NCBI GenBank assembly: GCA_016180925.1
Contig: JACPAH010000003.1
Coordinates: 1 to 48,842, forward strand
From: Candidatus Aenigmatarchaeota archaeon
GTDB taxonomy: Archaea > Aenigmatarchaeota > Aenigmatarchaeia > GW2011-AR5
Reading direction: 5' to 3'
Length of the DNA: 48,842 nt
The translations under genes were made by a program, and so were the position numbers. Each line of letters starts with the position of its first letter. Positions within the stretch are counted from its first letter, which is position 1. Below are positions 8,068-16,322 of this stretch, piece after piece. The notes beneath the pieces were generated by a model that had not been told where the DNA came from, ran no database searches, and saw nothing but the letters and a program-made list of their open reading frames with translations.

Positions 8068-9007
8068 AATAAAAATTGTGCCGTTCGCAATAAGCATAAT
8101 AATTATAGCAGCTATAATTTATTTTTCCAATCCATACCAGATATACAGCTCTATTTCCAGGATAAACAAAACTTACATTGTACTGGCTCTTGTTTTTTCC
8201 TGCGTGAATGTTTTTCTTCGTGTCGTAAAGTGGAAGGTTATACTGGAAAACGTGGGGGTTTTCGAGCTTTTTCCGATTCAAATGCTCGGGATGACTTTGA
8301 GCAACTTTACGCCTGGAAAGATAGCAGAACCGGCAAAGAGCATCCTGCTGAGGCTCAGAAAGGGTATTGCGGTGTCGGCATCTCTTCCTACAATTATATG
8401 GGAACGTATAAACGACATCATATCCACCATAATACTGGCCTTCGTCGCCATACAGGCTTTGAGCATAGAGTCAAATCTTCTTTTCTTGGGCGCCGTCAGT
8501 ATGGTTATTTTCCTGGCACTGATAGTCGTTCTGTTGTTTGTCATGCATAGCAGGTCCTTTGGTATCAGGATTTTTTCGTTCATAAAAAGGTTTCCCGGAA
8601 CGAAGGGCATCTCCGAAAGCTTCATGGAGAGTTTTTACTCCATAAAAACAAAGAAGATGGCCGTGCTGAAAAGCTTCGTTGTGACGTTTGCGGCATGGGT
8701 CCTTGAAGGCCTGATATTCCATATAGTCCTGCTTTCAATGGGTGTGCAAATAAACTTCATTCTTCTGGCCGGCATAATATCCCTCTCACTTCTCATAGGA
8801 ATAGCCTCATCGCTTCCGGGCGGCATAGGCTCATCGGAGTTCGTGATGATATTCCTTCTGGGAATAACCGGTGTGGAAGGGGCATTGGCTGTATCCGCCG
8901 TTTTTGTCTACAGGATACTCACATTCTGGTTCGGGGCTTTAATAGGGGGGTTGTCTTTCGTTTATCTGAGCCGGAAGATAAACATGAAAGAATTCAATCT
9001 CAGATAA
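8060..9007 (+). CDS. Lysylphosphatidylglycerol synthase TM/UPF0104-type flippase family membrane protein
   Basis: Multi-TM; LRVVKWKVIL, ..SLLIGIASSLPGGIGSSEFVMIFLLGITGV.. GGIG motif typical of family. Confidence 0.8.
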   Translation: MNKIKIVPFAISIIIIAAIIYFSNPYQIYSSISRINKTYIVLALVFSCVNVFLRVVKWKVILENVGVFELFPIQMLGMTLSNFTPGKIAEPAKSILLRLRKGIAVSASLPTIIWERINDIISTIILAFVAIQALSIESNLLFLGAVSMVIFLALIVVLLFVMHSRSFGIRIFSFIKRFPGTKGISESFMESFYSIKTKKMAVLKSFVVTFAAWVLEGLIFHIVLLSMGVQINFILLAGIISLSLLIGIASSLPGGIGSSEFVMIFLLGITGVEGALAVSAVFVYRILTFWFGALIGGLSFVYLSRKINMKEFNLR

Positions 9008-10082
9008 AGGCTGAATGGATGTTTGAAATGACGAACTTTGCCAGCTTCATTTTTGGCAGATGCCTCCACGACCTGCTGAAATTGTCGTAGTCGAATCCCC
9101 GGAGACTCTCCATATGGCTTCCGAAGTCGCTGAATATCCTGTCTATGTCGTCGTTGTTCATTCTTGCATACGCGCGCCTCATGAGAAGCTGCTTCCTTAT
9201 CTCAAAGGCAATCTCTTTTTTCCACGCTCTTTCGTAAAGGGACAGGATTTTTTTGTCGAATCTGTTCTTTTCGGCGCACATCTTTATCGTGGATGAGGCG
9301 TGTCTTGCGCCGATGAGAGAAAATATTATTCCGCCTCCTGTCAGGGGCTTGTTCTGGCCGCATGCATCCCCCGCCAGAATGCACCTATCTGAATAGCTTT
9401 TGGTCATGCCGGTCGGAATCATGTATGCATACGTCTTCCCAAGGCCTAGCCCTTGCTCGGATGCGAATCTTTCGAGGCACCTGCCGCTTCCGGAGCCCGC
9501 CATCAGTCCGTATTCGTCGCTTTGGGGGATTATCCATGAGAAGAAATCTGGTGAATAGTCTTTGTTGAAGAACGTCCTTATATGGCCGGATTTGACGCCG
9601 CCCCCTTTCACCATGACGCCCACAGAAAGCTTCGGTGGGGATATGCCTACGGCTTTTCTCAGGGCAGACGACGCTCCATCGCAGCCGATTACCACCCTGC
9701 CCTCGTAGGAGCCTTTGTCAGTTGTAACGACAGCCATTTTCTCGGAAATATCGGCCGAAATGATGCTCTCATTCTTGAAATCAGCGCTTTTTTTTGTTTC
9801 CCTCAGGAGGAATTCGGCGAACCTCTCCCTGTGGAGTATGAAAGCGAATGGATTTTCGTCCTTCAGGAAAAATCTCCTGCTTCTTGACACCAGCTCTATC
9901 TCTGTTATTTCATGCCTTATGAATTTCCTGTCATAATGTTCCAGGAATCGCCTTGATACAATACCGGAGTCCTTGGGGACGGCTTTTTTGTTCTTCTCCA
10001 GAACAAGTACGTCGAGCCCGCCAAGGCCTCGCGCGATAGTGCTTCCGGCTATCCCGGAACCGGCTATGATGACGTCGTACAT
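9000..10082 (-). CDS. Geranylgeranyl reductase family FAD-dependent oxidoreductase
   Basis: MYDVIIAGSGIAGSTIARGL (dinucleotide fold), VVIGCDGASSALRKAVG, CILAGDACGQNKPLTGGGI. Confidence 0.88.
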   Translation of the reverse strand: MYDVIIAGSGIAGSTIARGLGGLDVLVLEKNKKAVPKDSGIVSRRFLEHYDRKFIRHEITEIELVSRSRRFFLKDENPFAFILHRERFAEFLLRETKKSADFKNESIISADISEKMAVVTTDKGSYEGRVVIGCDGASSALRKAVGISPPKLSVGVMVKGGGVKSGHIRTFFNKDYSPDFFSWIIPQSDEYGLMAGSGSGRCLERFASEQGLGLGKTYAYMIPTGMTKSYSDRCILAGDACGQNKPLTGGGIIFSLIGARHASSTIKMCAEKNRFDKKILSLYERAWKKEIAFEIRKQLLMRRAYARMNNDDIDRIFSDFGSHMESLRGFDYDNFSRSWRHLPKMKLAKFVISNIHSAFI

Positions 10083-10260
10083 GAAAAGACTAGGCATAAA
10101 ATGGTTAAATGCTCGCCCGAGAGGGGTGCCTTTTAAGATAGCCGGGGATAGTTCACGCCGTAATGTTCATACTTTCTGTGTATCATAAGTATTCTTACTT
10201 ATGTTTGCGAGCTAATCACAATCGAAGATTCTTCAAGACCCCGGAGAACAGAGTTCTCCA

Positions 10261-10380
10261 CTGGTATGTAAATATCTTCAAAGAAATTACATTTCTTTGA
10301 GATCCTCAAAAGCGAAGCTTTTGAAGGACTTTAATCTCAGAAGATATGGCTTAAAAACCGTAATGTTCATAGTCTCCCTA
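10261..10380 (+). repeat. ~120 bp hairpin-containing repeat element, copy 2
   Basis: Aligns to 7252-7369; stems TCAAAGAAAT/ATTTCTTTGA and TCAAAAGC/GCTTTTGA. Confidence 0.85.
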
Positions 10381-10387
10381 GATAAAC

Positions 10388-11233
10388 ATGATATTCGGCG
10401 TGCTGGACAGGCATTATAAAAAACTTGCCCTCATACCGGTTGTTCTGCTCGTCATATCCATCTTCATTTTGGCCGGAAATATCCTGACGCACGGCTCCAT
10501 CCTGGAAAGGGACACCGAACTTGTCGGCGGCAAGATGATAAGCATGAGCGTCGGCGGCCCGGATATACAGGGTGTAAAGAGCATCCTTCCTGAAGCCTCT
10601 GTCAGGCTCACGAAAGGCGTCGGCAGTGTCCTTATAGTGGAAATACCTGTCGGGATGGACGAATTCGACGCATTCAGCAGGATTAAAGGCGCGGCCGATG
10701 CGAGAGGCGAGCCCACATACAGGACGGTGGGGCCGGTCATAGGGGATTTGTTCTTCCAGCAGACCCAGATAGCTCTTGTGGCCGCATTCATCATGATGTC
10801 GATAATAGTTTTTATCGTGTTCCGGAGCCCCGTGCCGTCGTCTATAGTGGTGTTCGCGGCCGCCACGGACATAATAGTGACAGTGGCTGTCATGAGTTTT
10901 CTGGAAATGAAGCTTTCCATGGCCACGATAGCGGCCCTGATGACCCTCATAGGTTATTCGGTCGACACGGACATACTTCTGACCACTAACATGCTGAAAT
11001 CGAAAGACAAGGAAATAAGGGACAGGATAAAAACCGCCATGAAGACAGGCCTGACCCTGACCACGACCACGCTGGTGGCGCTCGCCGCTCTTTACTTCAC
11101 GACAGGCTCATTCATCATAGAACAGATAGCCGTGGTGCTGATAATAGGGCTCGTGATAGATATCTTTGCGACATGGCTGACAAATGCAGGCATACTGAGA
11201 TATTGGATGGAGAGAAAAAATGAAAGTGCTTAA
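10388..11233 (+). CDS. secF: Preprotein translocase subunit SecF
   Basis: SecF membrane core: GPVIGDLFFQQTQIAL...TVAVMSFLEMKLSMATIAALMTLIGYSVDTDILLTTNML; next to secD. Confidence 0.92.
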   Translation: MIFGVLDRHYKKLALIPVVLLVISIFILAGNILTHGSILERDTELVGGKMISMSVGGPDIQGVKSILPEASVRLTKGVGSVLIVEIPVGMDEFDAFSRIKGAADARGEPTYRTVGPVIGDLFFQQTQIALVAAFIMMSIIVFIVFRSPVPSSIVVFAAATDIIVTVAVMSFLEMKLSMATIAALMTLIGYSVDTDILLTTNMLKSKDKEIRDRIKTAMKTGLTLTTTTLVALAALYFTTGSFIIEQIAVVLIIGLVIDIFATWLTNAGILRYWMERKNESA

Positions 11234-12830
11234 AAATATCAGAATAATCATTTTGCTGGCTGCAATAGTTTTGTCACTGCTACTCATATCCCCCAACCCG
11301 TGGCCGGCTGGAGTGAAGATAACATATGTCGGCGAGAACCTTTCTTCCAAGCTGCAGCCCGGGGAGATACTCTATGCGATAAATGACATGCCAGCCACCC
11401 AGGACACCCTGTCAAAGGAATACAGGGGAACGGTGAAATTCGAGACGGGCTCAGGCGTGAAGTTCGCGTCGGTTGACGGGAGGATAGACATGGCGGCGAC
11501 GGGGGCGGACCCCACGAAGCTGAAGTTCGGCCTTGATATAAAGGGGGGAACCCGCGCCTTCGTGAAGGTTAACTCGTCGGACCCCGACATGGTAGCGCAG
11601 GTAATTTCAACTCTTCAGAACAGGATAAACTTTTTTGGCCTGAAAGACGCCTCTTTCAGGCAGGTCGACAGGAACTACGTCGAGATAAGCATGGCTGCCG
11701 GAAGGCCGGATGAGCTGAAGACCCTGATAGAACAGCAGGGCGTTTTCGAGGCAAAGATACCTATACTTCTCTCTGTCAGGAATAACAAAACCCAGCTCAG
11801 GCTCGAAAACCCCCACAACATTTCCGTGGAAGGCGGCGGGATAAGGCTCGGTGAGAAATCCTATGCATGGGGCTCTGTGATTTCCATCGAAGGTGTTGAT
11901 ATAGAGCTGTCCGGTATGGCGAACGGGATGCTCAATATGAGTTCCACGGTGTTCACGGGAGATGACATAAAAACCGTGTTCTCGGACCCCCAGCGCTCCA
12001 GGATACAGCCGGTGGAGGGCGGCGGGTACGTCTGGTCATTTGCAGTGCAGCTGAGTTCGGATGGGGCGTCCAGATTTGCCAAGATAACCAAAAACCTTGA
12101 TGTGGTCCCGGGCAGCCGCGAATCGTACCTGAGCTCCCAGATATATTTCTACCTGGATGACAGCCTGCTCGACTCGCTGAACATAGTTTCATCCCTGAGG
12201 GGGAGGGAGGAAACAGAGATATCAATAACGGGCTCGTCCGACTCTATAGACGAGTCGTCGAAGGAACGGGCGAGGCTCCAGTCCATACTGAGATCCGGAG
12301 CCCTTCCGGCTTCCATAGAGATAGTCCAGGCGGATTCCGTGTCAGCCAGTTTGGGGGAGGAGTTCCTGAAAGGCGCCGTTCTGGCAGGCATTGCCGCAAT
12401 AATTGGAGTCGTCTGTGTTGTCACGATAAGATATAGGAAATTCAAGATCATACTGCCCATGGTTGTGATATCGCTGTCTGAAGTCTTAATAATACTGGGG
12501 ATTTCGGTGCTGATAGGATGGACGATAGATGTCGCCGCTGTAGCAGGTATCATAGCCGCTGTAGGAACTGGAATAGATTCCCAGATAATAATAATCGACC
12601 AGGCTGTAAGGAAGGAAAGGACCGAAAGCATGAGGGAGAAGCTGAGGGACGCGTTCTTCATAATATTCGGCGCCGGCGGCACGGTGATAGCAGCTATGTT
12701 GCCGCTCATGATAATCGGCTTCGGCGCCCTTCGCGGCTTTGCAATAACGACGATGATAGGCGTCCTGGCCGGCATTCTCATCACGCGGCCGGCATTCGGT
12801 GCAATCATCGAGAAGCTCATCAAGGACTAG
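11220..12830 (+). CDS. secD: Preprotein translocase subunit SecD
   Basis: LKFGLDIKGGTRAFVKV; SASLGEEFLKGAVLAGIAAIIGV; AVGTGIDSQIIIIDQAV. Confidence 0.92.
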   Translation: MKVLKNIRIIILLAAIVLSLLLISPNPWPAGVKITYVGENLSSKLQPGEILYAINDMPATQDTLSKEYRGTVKFETGSGVKFASVDGRIDMAATGADPTKLKFGLDIKGGTRAFVKVNSSDPDMVAQVISTLQNRINFFGLKDASFRQVDRNYVEISMAAGRPDELKTLIEQQGVFEAKIPILLSVRNNKTQLRLENPHNISVEGGGIRLGEKSYAWGSVISIEGVDIELSGMANGMLNMSSTVFTGDDIKTVFSDPQRSRIQPVEGGGYVWSFAVQLSSDGASRFAKITKNLDVVPGSRESYLSSQIYFYLDDSLLDSLNIVSSLRGREETEISITGSSDSIDESSKERARLQSILRSGALPASIEIVQADSVSASLGEEFLKGAVLAGIAAIIGVVCVVTIRYRKFKIILPMVVISLSEVLIILGISVLIGWTIDVAAVAGIIAAVGTGIDSQIIIIDQAVRKERTESMREKLRDAFFIIFGAGGTVIAAMLPLMIIGFGALRGFAITTMIGVLAGILITRPAFGAIIEKLIKD

Positions 12831-13106
12831 CTCCTCCAGCTTGCCAACCACCGTTTCCCTGTCCCTGCCCGTCTTCTCCATGACCATCTGTATGTCCTCT
12901 TCGCTGGCCGGGACGCTTTCCTCTACATCGCCAGTTATCTGGTAGACTTCGCGCCCGACCATGTTGGCTATCATTATTTCGGGGTTCTTTATGACTATCT
13001 TCCTGCTCTTCCCCCTGATTACGACTTCCTCGGCCTCTACCTGCCTCACGTTCAGGTTCAGTTTCTTCATCATCTTCTCTATTTTCTTGGGGTCCTTGCC
13101 GAACAT
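12486..13106 (-). CDS. nac: Nascent polypeptide-associated complex (NAC) protein with a C-terminal run-on antisense to secD
   Basis: MFGKDPKKIEKMMKKLNLNVRQVEAEEVVIRGKSRKIVIKNPEIMIANMVGREVYQITG + UBA-like ASEEDIQMVMEKTGRDRETVVGKLEEL; no stop until 12486. Confidence 0.8.
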   Translation of the reverse strand: MFGKDPKKIEKMMKKLNLNVRQVEAEEVVIRGKSRKIVIKNPEIMIANMVGREVYQITGDVEESVPASEEDIQMVMEKTGRDRETVVGKLEELVLDELLDDCTECRPRDENAGQDAYHRRYCKAAKGAEADYHERQHSCYHRAAGAEYYEERVPQLLPHAFGPFLPYSLVDYYYLGIYSSSYSGYDTCYSGDIYRPSYQHRNPQYY

Positions 13107-13183
13107 ATGACTAGTTATTCCTCTTCGTTTAAAAAACCATTGCCGGGCTTGTGTGTTATAAAGGGGCACGCCGATTGTATAGC

Positions 13184-14359
13184 ATGCTGGAGCTTCTTCT
13201 TTTTGCTCTCGCAGGCGTCCTGGCCGGAATAGCGTTCGGCCTGGTTCCGGGGCTTCATCCGAATACTGTGGTCGCATTCACGCCGCTCTTCGCCGGCTTC
13301 GAGCCTGCCGGCGCCGCGGCATTCCTGATAAGCATGGGTGTCTCGAATATAATGGTCGACTTCATCCCGTCGGTCATACTGAGCGCGCCTGATGCCGGGA
13401 GCGAGCTCTCCGTCCTTCCGGCACAGCGCCTTATGTCCCAGGGCCACGGCTACAGCGCCATAAGGTTCATGCTCATAGGCTTTGTCGGCTCCTTCCTGCT
13501 TTTCATCTCGGTTGCGCCGCTCATCGGTTTATTGGTTCCTACCGCCTTCTCGGTTTCGCGCCATTTAATTTTTGCAGTCCTCATATTCATATCATGCGCG
13601 ATGGTGCTTTCGGAGAAGCGCATCGCTTCCGCTGTCCTGGTGTTTTCTGCCGCAGGCGCCATAGGCCTCGCGTCCGGCGGACTGCCCGTCAATCCGGCTT
13701 TCATCCTGTTCCCGATACTGGCCGGGTTCTTCGGCGTCTCATCCATGATTCTGCAGCTCAGGAGCCGCTCCTCTATTGTCCTGCAGTCCATAGGGTATCT
13801 GGCATCTGACAGAAAATCTTATGCGAAATCGTCCATTACCGGATGCGCGGGCGGCATACTTTCCGGATTCCTTCCTGGCGTGGGCTCCAGTGAAATAGCG
13901 TCGCTGTTTTCCCTGAAGAAAGACGAGAAGTCCTTTCTTGTGACATTAGGCGCCATTGCATCGTCGAATTTCATGATGTCCATCTTCGCCGTATGGCTCA
14001 TAGGGAAAACGAGAAGCGGGATTGCCGTCGCCGTCAATAATGTCTACATCCTTTCGTCAGGCGATGTTTTCATGGTGGTATTTGCCTCCATGCTCTCCAT
14101 GGGAATTTCTGCTGTTTTCGTGCTGAAAGCGTCCAGGTTCCTAATGGAAAGACTACAGAAGACCAACTACTCCTGGATAAGCTCTGCTGTCATTTCATTC
14201 GTGGTCTTCATGACGTTCATGTTCTCGGGATTCTATGGCATCGCCATTCTTTTCACATGCACGGCTCTGGGTATCTATGCCATACTTTCCGGCGTGAAGC
14301 GCGGCCTCATGATGGCCGCGCTAATCGTCCCGACGGTGCTGTTCTTCGCCGGCATTTAG
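13184..14359 (+). CDS. TctA/DUF112-type multi-spanning membrane protein
   Basis: GIAFGLVPGLHPNTVVAF, second repeat GILSGFLPGVGSSEIASLFSL; inverted repeat topology typical of TctA-like family. Confidence 0.75.
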   Translation: MLELLLFALAGVLAGIAFGLVPGLHPNTVVAFTPLFAGFEPAGAAAFLISMGVSNIMVDFIPSVILSAPDAGSELSVLPAQRLMSQGHGYSAIRFMLIGFVGSFLLFISVAPLIGLLVPTAFSVSRHLIFAVLIFISCAMVLSEKRIASAVLVFSAAGAIGLASGGLPVNPAFILFPILAGFFGVSSMILQLRSRSSIVLQSIGYLASDRKSYAKSSITGCAGGILSGFLPGVGSSEIASLFSLKKDEKSFLVTLGAIASSNFMMSIFAVWLIGKTRSGIAVAVNNVYILSSGDVFMVVFASMLSMGISAVFVLKASRFLMERLQKTNYSWISSAVISFVVFMTFMFSGFYGIAILFTCTALGIYAILSGVKRGLMMAALIVPTVLFFAGI

Positions 14360-14887
14360 TTATTTCAAAGTAAATTCTTTTATTTCAGTCCATATTTTAT
14401 CTCTCTCGTTGCTGTGAAAGAGGTGTATGCTGTCCGCTTCAAATGGGATGTTGAAGTTCCTGCCTGTTTTTTCCATGATATCATCTTTTGTTTTATCATC
14501 CAGGCTTGCATAAATGAGGCTTAGATGGGGCATATACTTTTCGGGGTCGTACAGTTCGCCGTAGCAGTTGAACATGGCCCTGGCTGCCCCATACGCCGCC
14601 ATGAATTCCGGCGTCTTTTCAACCATGATGAACAACGACCTGAAAAACTCGTCGCGGCGCGAAACGTCTGTCAGCATGACGTTGAAAGGGCGGAGTTTCT
14701 CTGAAAGGCTTTTTGTCTTGCTTATTAAATCGCCCTCGTCGCCGGTGAATCCCCCAACCAATCCTACATGAGGAATGAATCTGGGCGAATTATGCTTTTC
14801 GCTCAGCTCATTGATTATCACGGAAAGCCTTTTGTTTACATCCCCCTTCGGCACAAGCCATATGGAATACGATTGCTCGGGGCGCAT
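14360..14887 (-). CDS. 2H phosphoesterase (2'-5' RNA ligase/cyclic phosphodiesterase-like)
   Basis: Two H-x-[ST/G]-like motifs: PHVGLVGGF and PHLSLIYASL. Confidence 0.65.
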   Translation of the reverse strand: MRPEQSYSIWLVPKGDVNKRLSVIINELSEKHNSPRFIPHVGLVGGFTGDEGDLISKTKSLSEKLRPFNVMLTDVSRRDEFFRSLFIMVEKTPEFMAAYGAARAMFNCYGELYDPEKYMPHLSLIYASLDDKTKDDIMEKTGRNFNIPFEADSIHLFHSNERDKIWTEIKEFTLK

Positions 14888-14937
14888 GAAACCACAATGA
14901 ATTGTATCTTTATAATCTTTTTTGCTTTATGCTAATC

Positions 14938-15791
14938 ATGGATTATCTCAGTGAAGTCGAGTATCTCAAACCGGCTGTGACAGAGGCCGCAGACATGTTT
15001 ATCTTGCCGAGGTTCAGGAACCTGAAAGACGGAGATGTCCTGAACAAAGGCGATTTTGACAAAACCGTGACTGCAGCAGATATCGAAACAAGTACATATC
15101 TTCTCGAACATTGTAGGAAGCGCTTTCCGGGTTCCTTCACCGAAGAAGACATGGACGACAGGAGATTCGAGCACGATGTCCTGTGGTCTATAGACCCGCT
15201 TGACGGCACGGATGAGTTCAGGCATGGTAGGGAAGATTTTGGCATACAGGCGGCACTTCTTGAAAAAAGAGACGGGGGTATTTCCCAGCAGCAGGGCTTA
15301 TTTACCTGCCTCTCCGAAGAACCTTTGTTTACGCCACGCAGTCAGAAGGCCCCTTTGTCGATGACTCGCATAGTATAAGGGAAATAGAAGTTCCATTGGG
15401 ACGCGACATCATAGGTTTCCAGCGCGATATCGACAGGAGCGCGGAGCTTGATGAGTTTTACGGTTTTCTCAGGAAGAAAGGGTATGAAGTAACGTCGATG
15501 GATACCGGCGGCGCTGCCGCCAACGTCGCCATGATGTTTTTGGGCATGCCCCATCCGAACCTCTACATATGCCCGCGTCCTTATACGAAGGAGTGGGATG
15601 TCTCGCCTTTCGAGAACATGGTAGCACAAGCCGGCGGTTGGATTTCGGATATCTACGGCAACCAATTTACTTACAACAGACGGGACGTGAGAAACCTGAA
15701 CGGCTTCGTCATTTGCATCGGCTACGAAAAAGGGCAAGTCATGGGATGGATAAATGAATTCGGCGCCGATAACATACTGAAAGCCGTGTAG
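14938..15791 (+). pseudogene. Inositol monophosphatase-family phosphatase with apparent -1 frame change
   Basis: WSIDPLDGTDEF in frame 1, then GYFPAAGLIYLPLRRTFVYATQSEGPFVDDSH...EWDVSPFENMVAQAGGWISD in frame 0; junction at the GGGGG run near 15272-15276. Confidence 0.8.
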
Positions 15792-15894
15792 TTCAGAGAC
15801 CTTTACAACAGTACAGGTTTCCGCTCCTTTTCATCATTTAACCATCATAACAGTCTTTAAAAATCCAGCCTGTCATGGTTTATTAGGTGATTGT

Positions 15895-16071
15895 ATGGCA
15901 GAAATCCTTATCGTAAGGAGCAAGGTAAAGGGCCTTGTAAAGAAGAAGAAAATGAACATGGGCGCTGATGCTGCCGAGGCTTTGAGCAGGGAAGTCGCAA
16001 ACATGGTAAACAGGGCCGCTGAACGCGCCAAGGCCAACAGAAGGTCCACGATAAAGGGCAGGGACATCTGA
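15895..16071 (+). CDS. Histone-fold-like small protein (58 aa; not in ORF track)
   Basis: MAEILIVRSKVKGLVKKKKMNMGADAAEALSREVANMVNRAAERAKANRRSTIKGRDI resembles histone-fold helices ending TIKxRDI. Confidence 0.65.
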   Translation: MAEILIVRSKVKGLVKKKKMNMGADAAEALSREVANMVNRAAERAKANRRSTIKGRDI

Positions 16072-16097
16072 GGCTTTTTTTGGCCATTTTTATTTTA

Positions 16098-16298
16098 TTA
16101 TCCTATATAATCGTCTTCTTTCTCCTCTTCCTTGTCGTCTTTTTCTTCGACGGTTTCCTCTTCCGCGGCTTCCGCTCTCGCTTTTCTTTTCCGCATCCTT
16201 TCGACGGGTCCGATATACTCAGACGTGACTTTGTCGCCCTTCCTGATTGACCTGTAATAATATTTTCTGCCGTTTATTGTCTTGATATGTTTGCTCAT
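16098..16298 (-). CDS. Small charged protein
   Basis: MSKHIKTINGRKYYYRSIRKGDKVTSEYIGPVERMRKRK + acidic tail; good coding character. Confidence 0.6.
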   Translation of the reverse strand: MSKHIKTINGRKYYYRSIRKGDKVTSEYIGPVERMRKRKARAEAAEEETVEEKDDKEEEKEDDYIG

Positions 16299-16322
16299 GG
16301 AACTATCTGTACGGGGGGATAT

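Noticed and set aside
12149-12823. 224-aa minus-strand ORF
   Set aside because: Antisense to the conserved SecD membrane domain; composition (Ser/Met/Ile) is a mirror of the TM codons.
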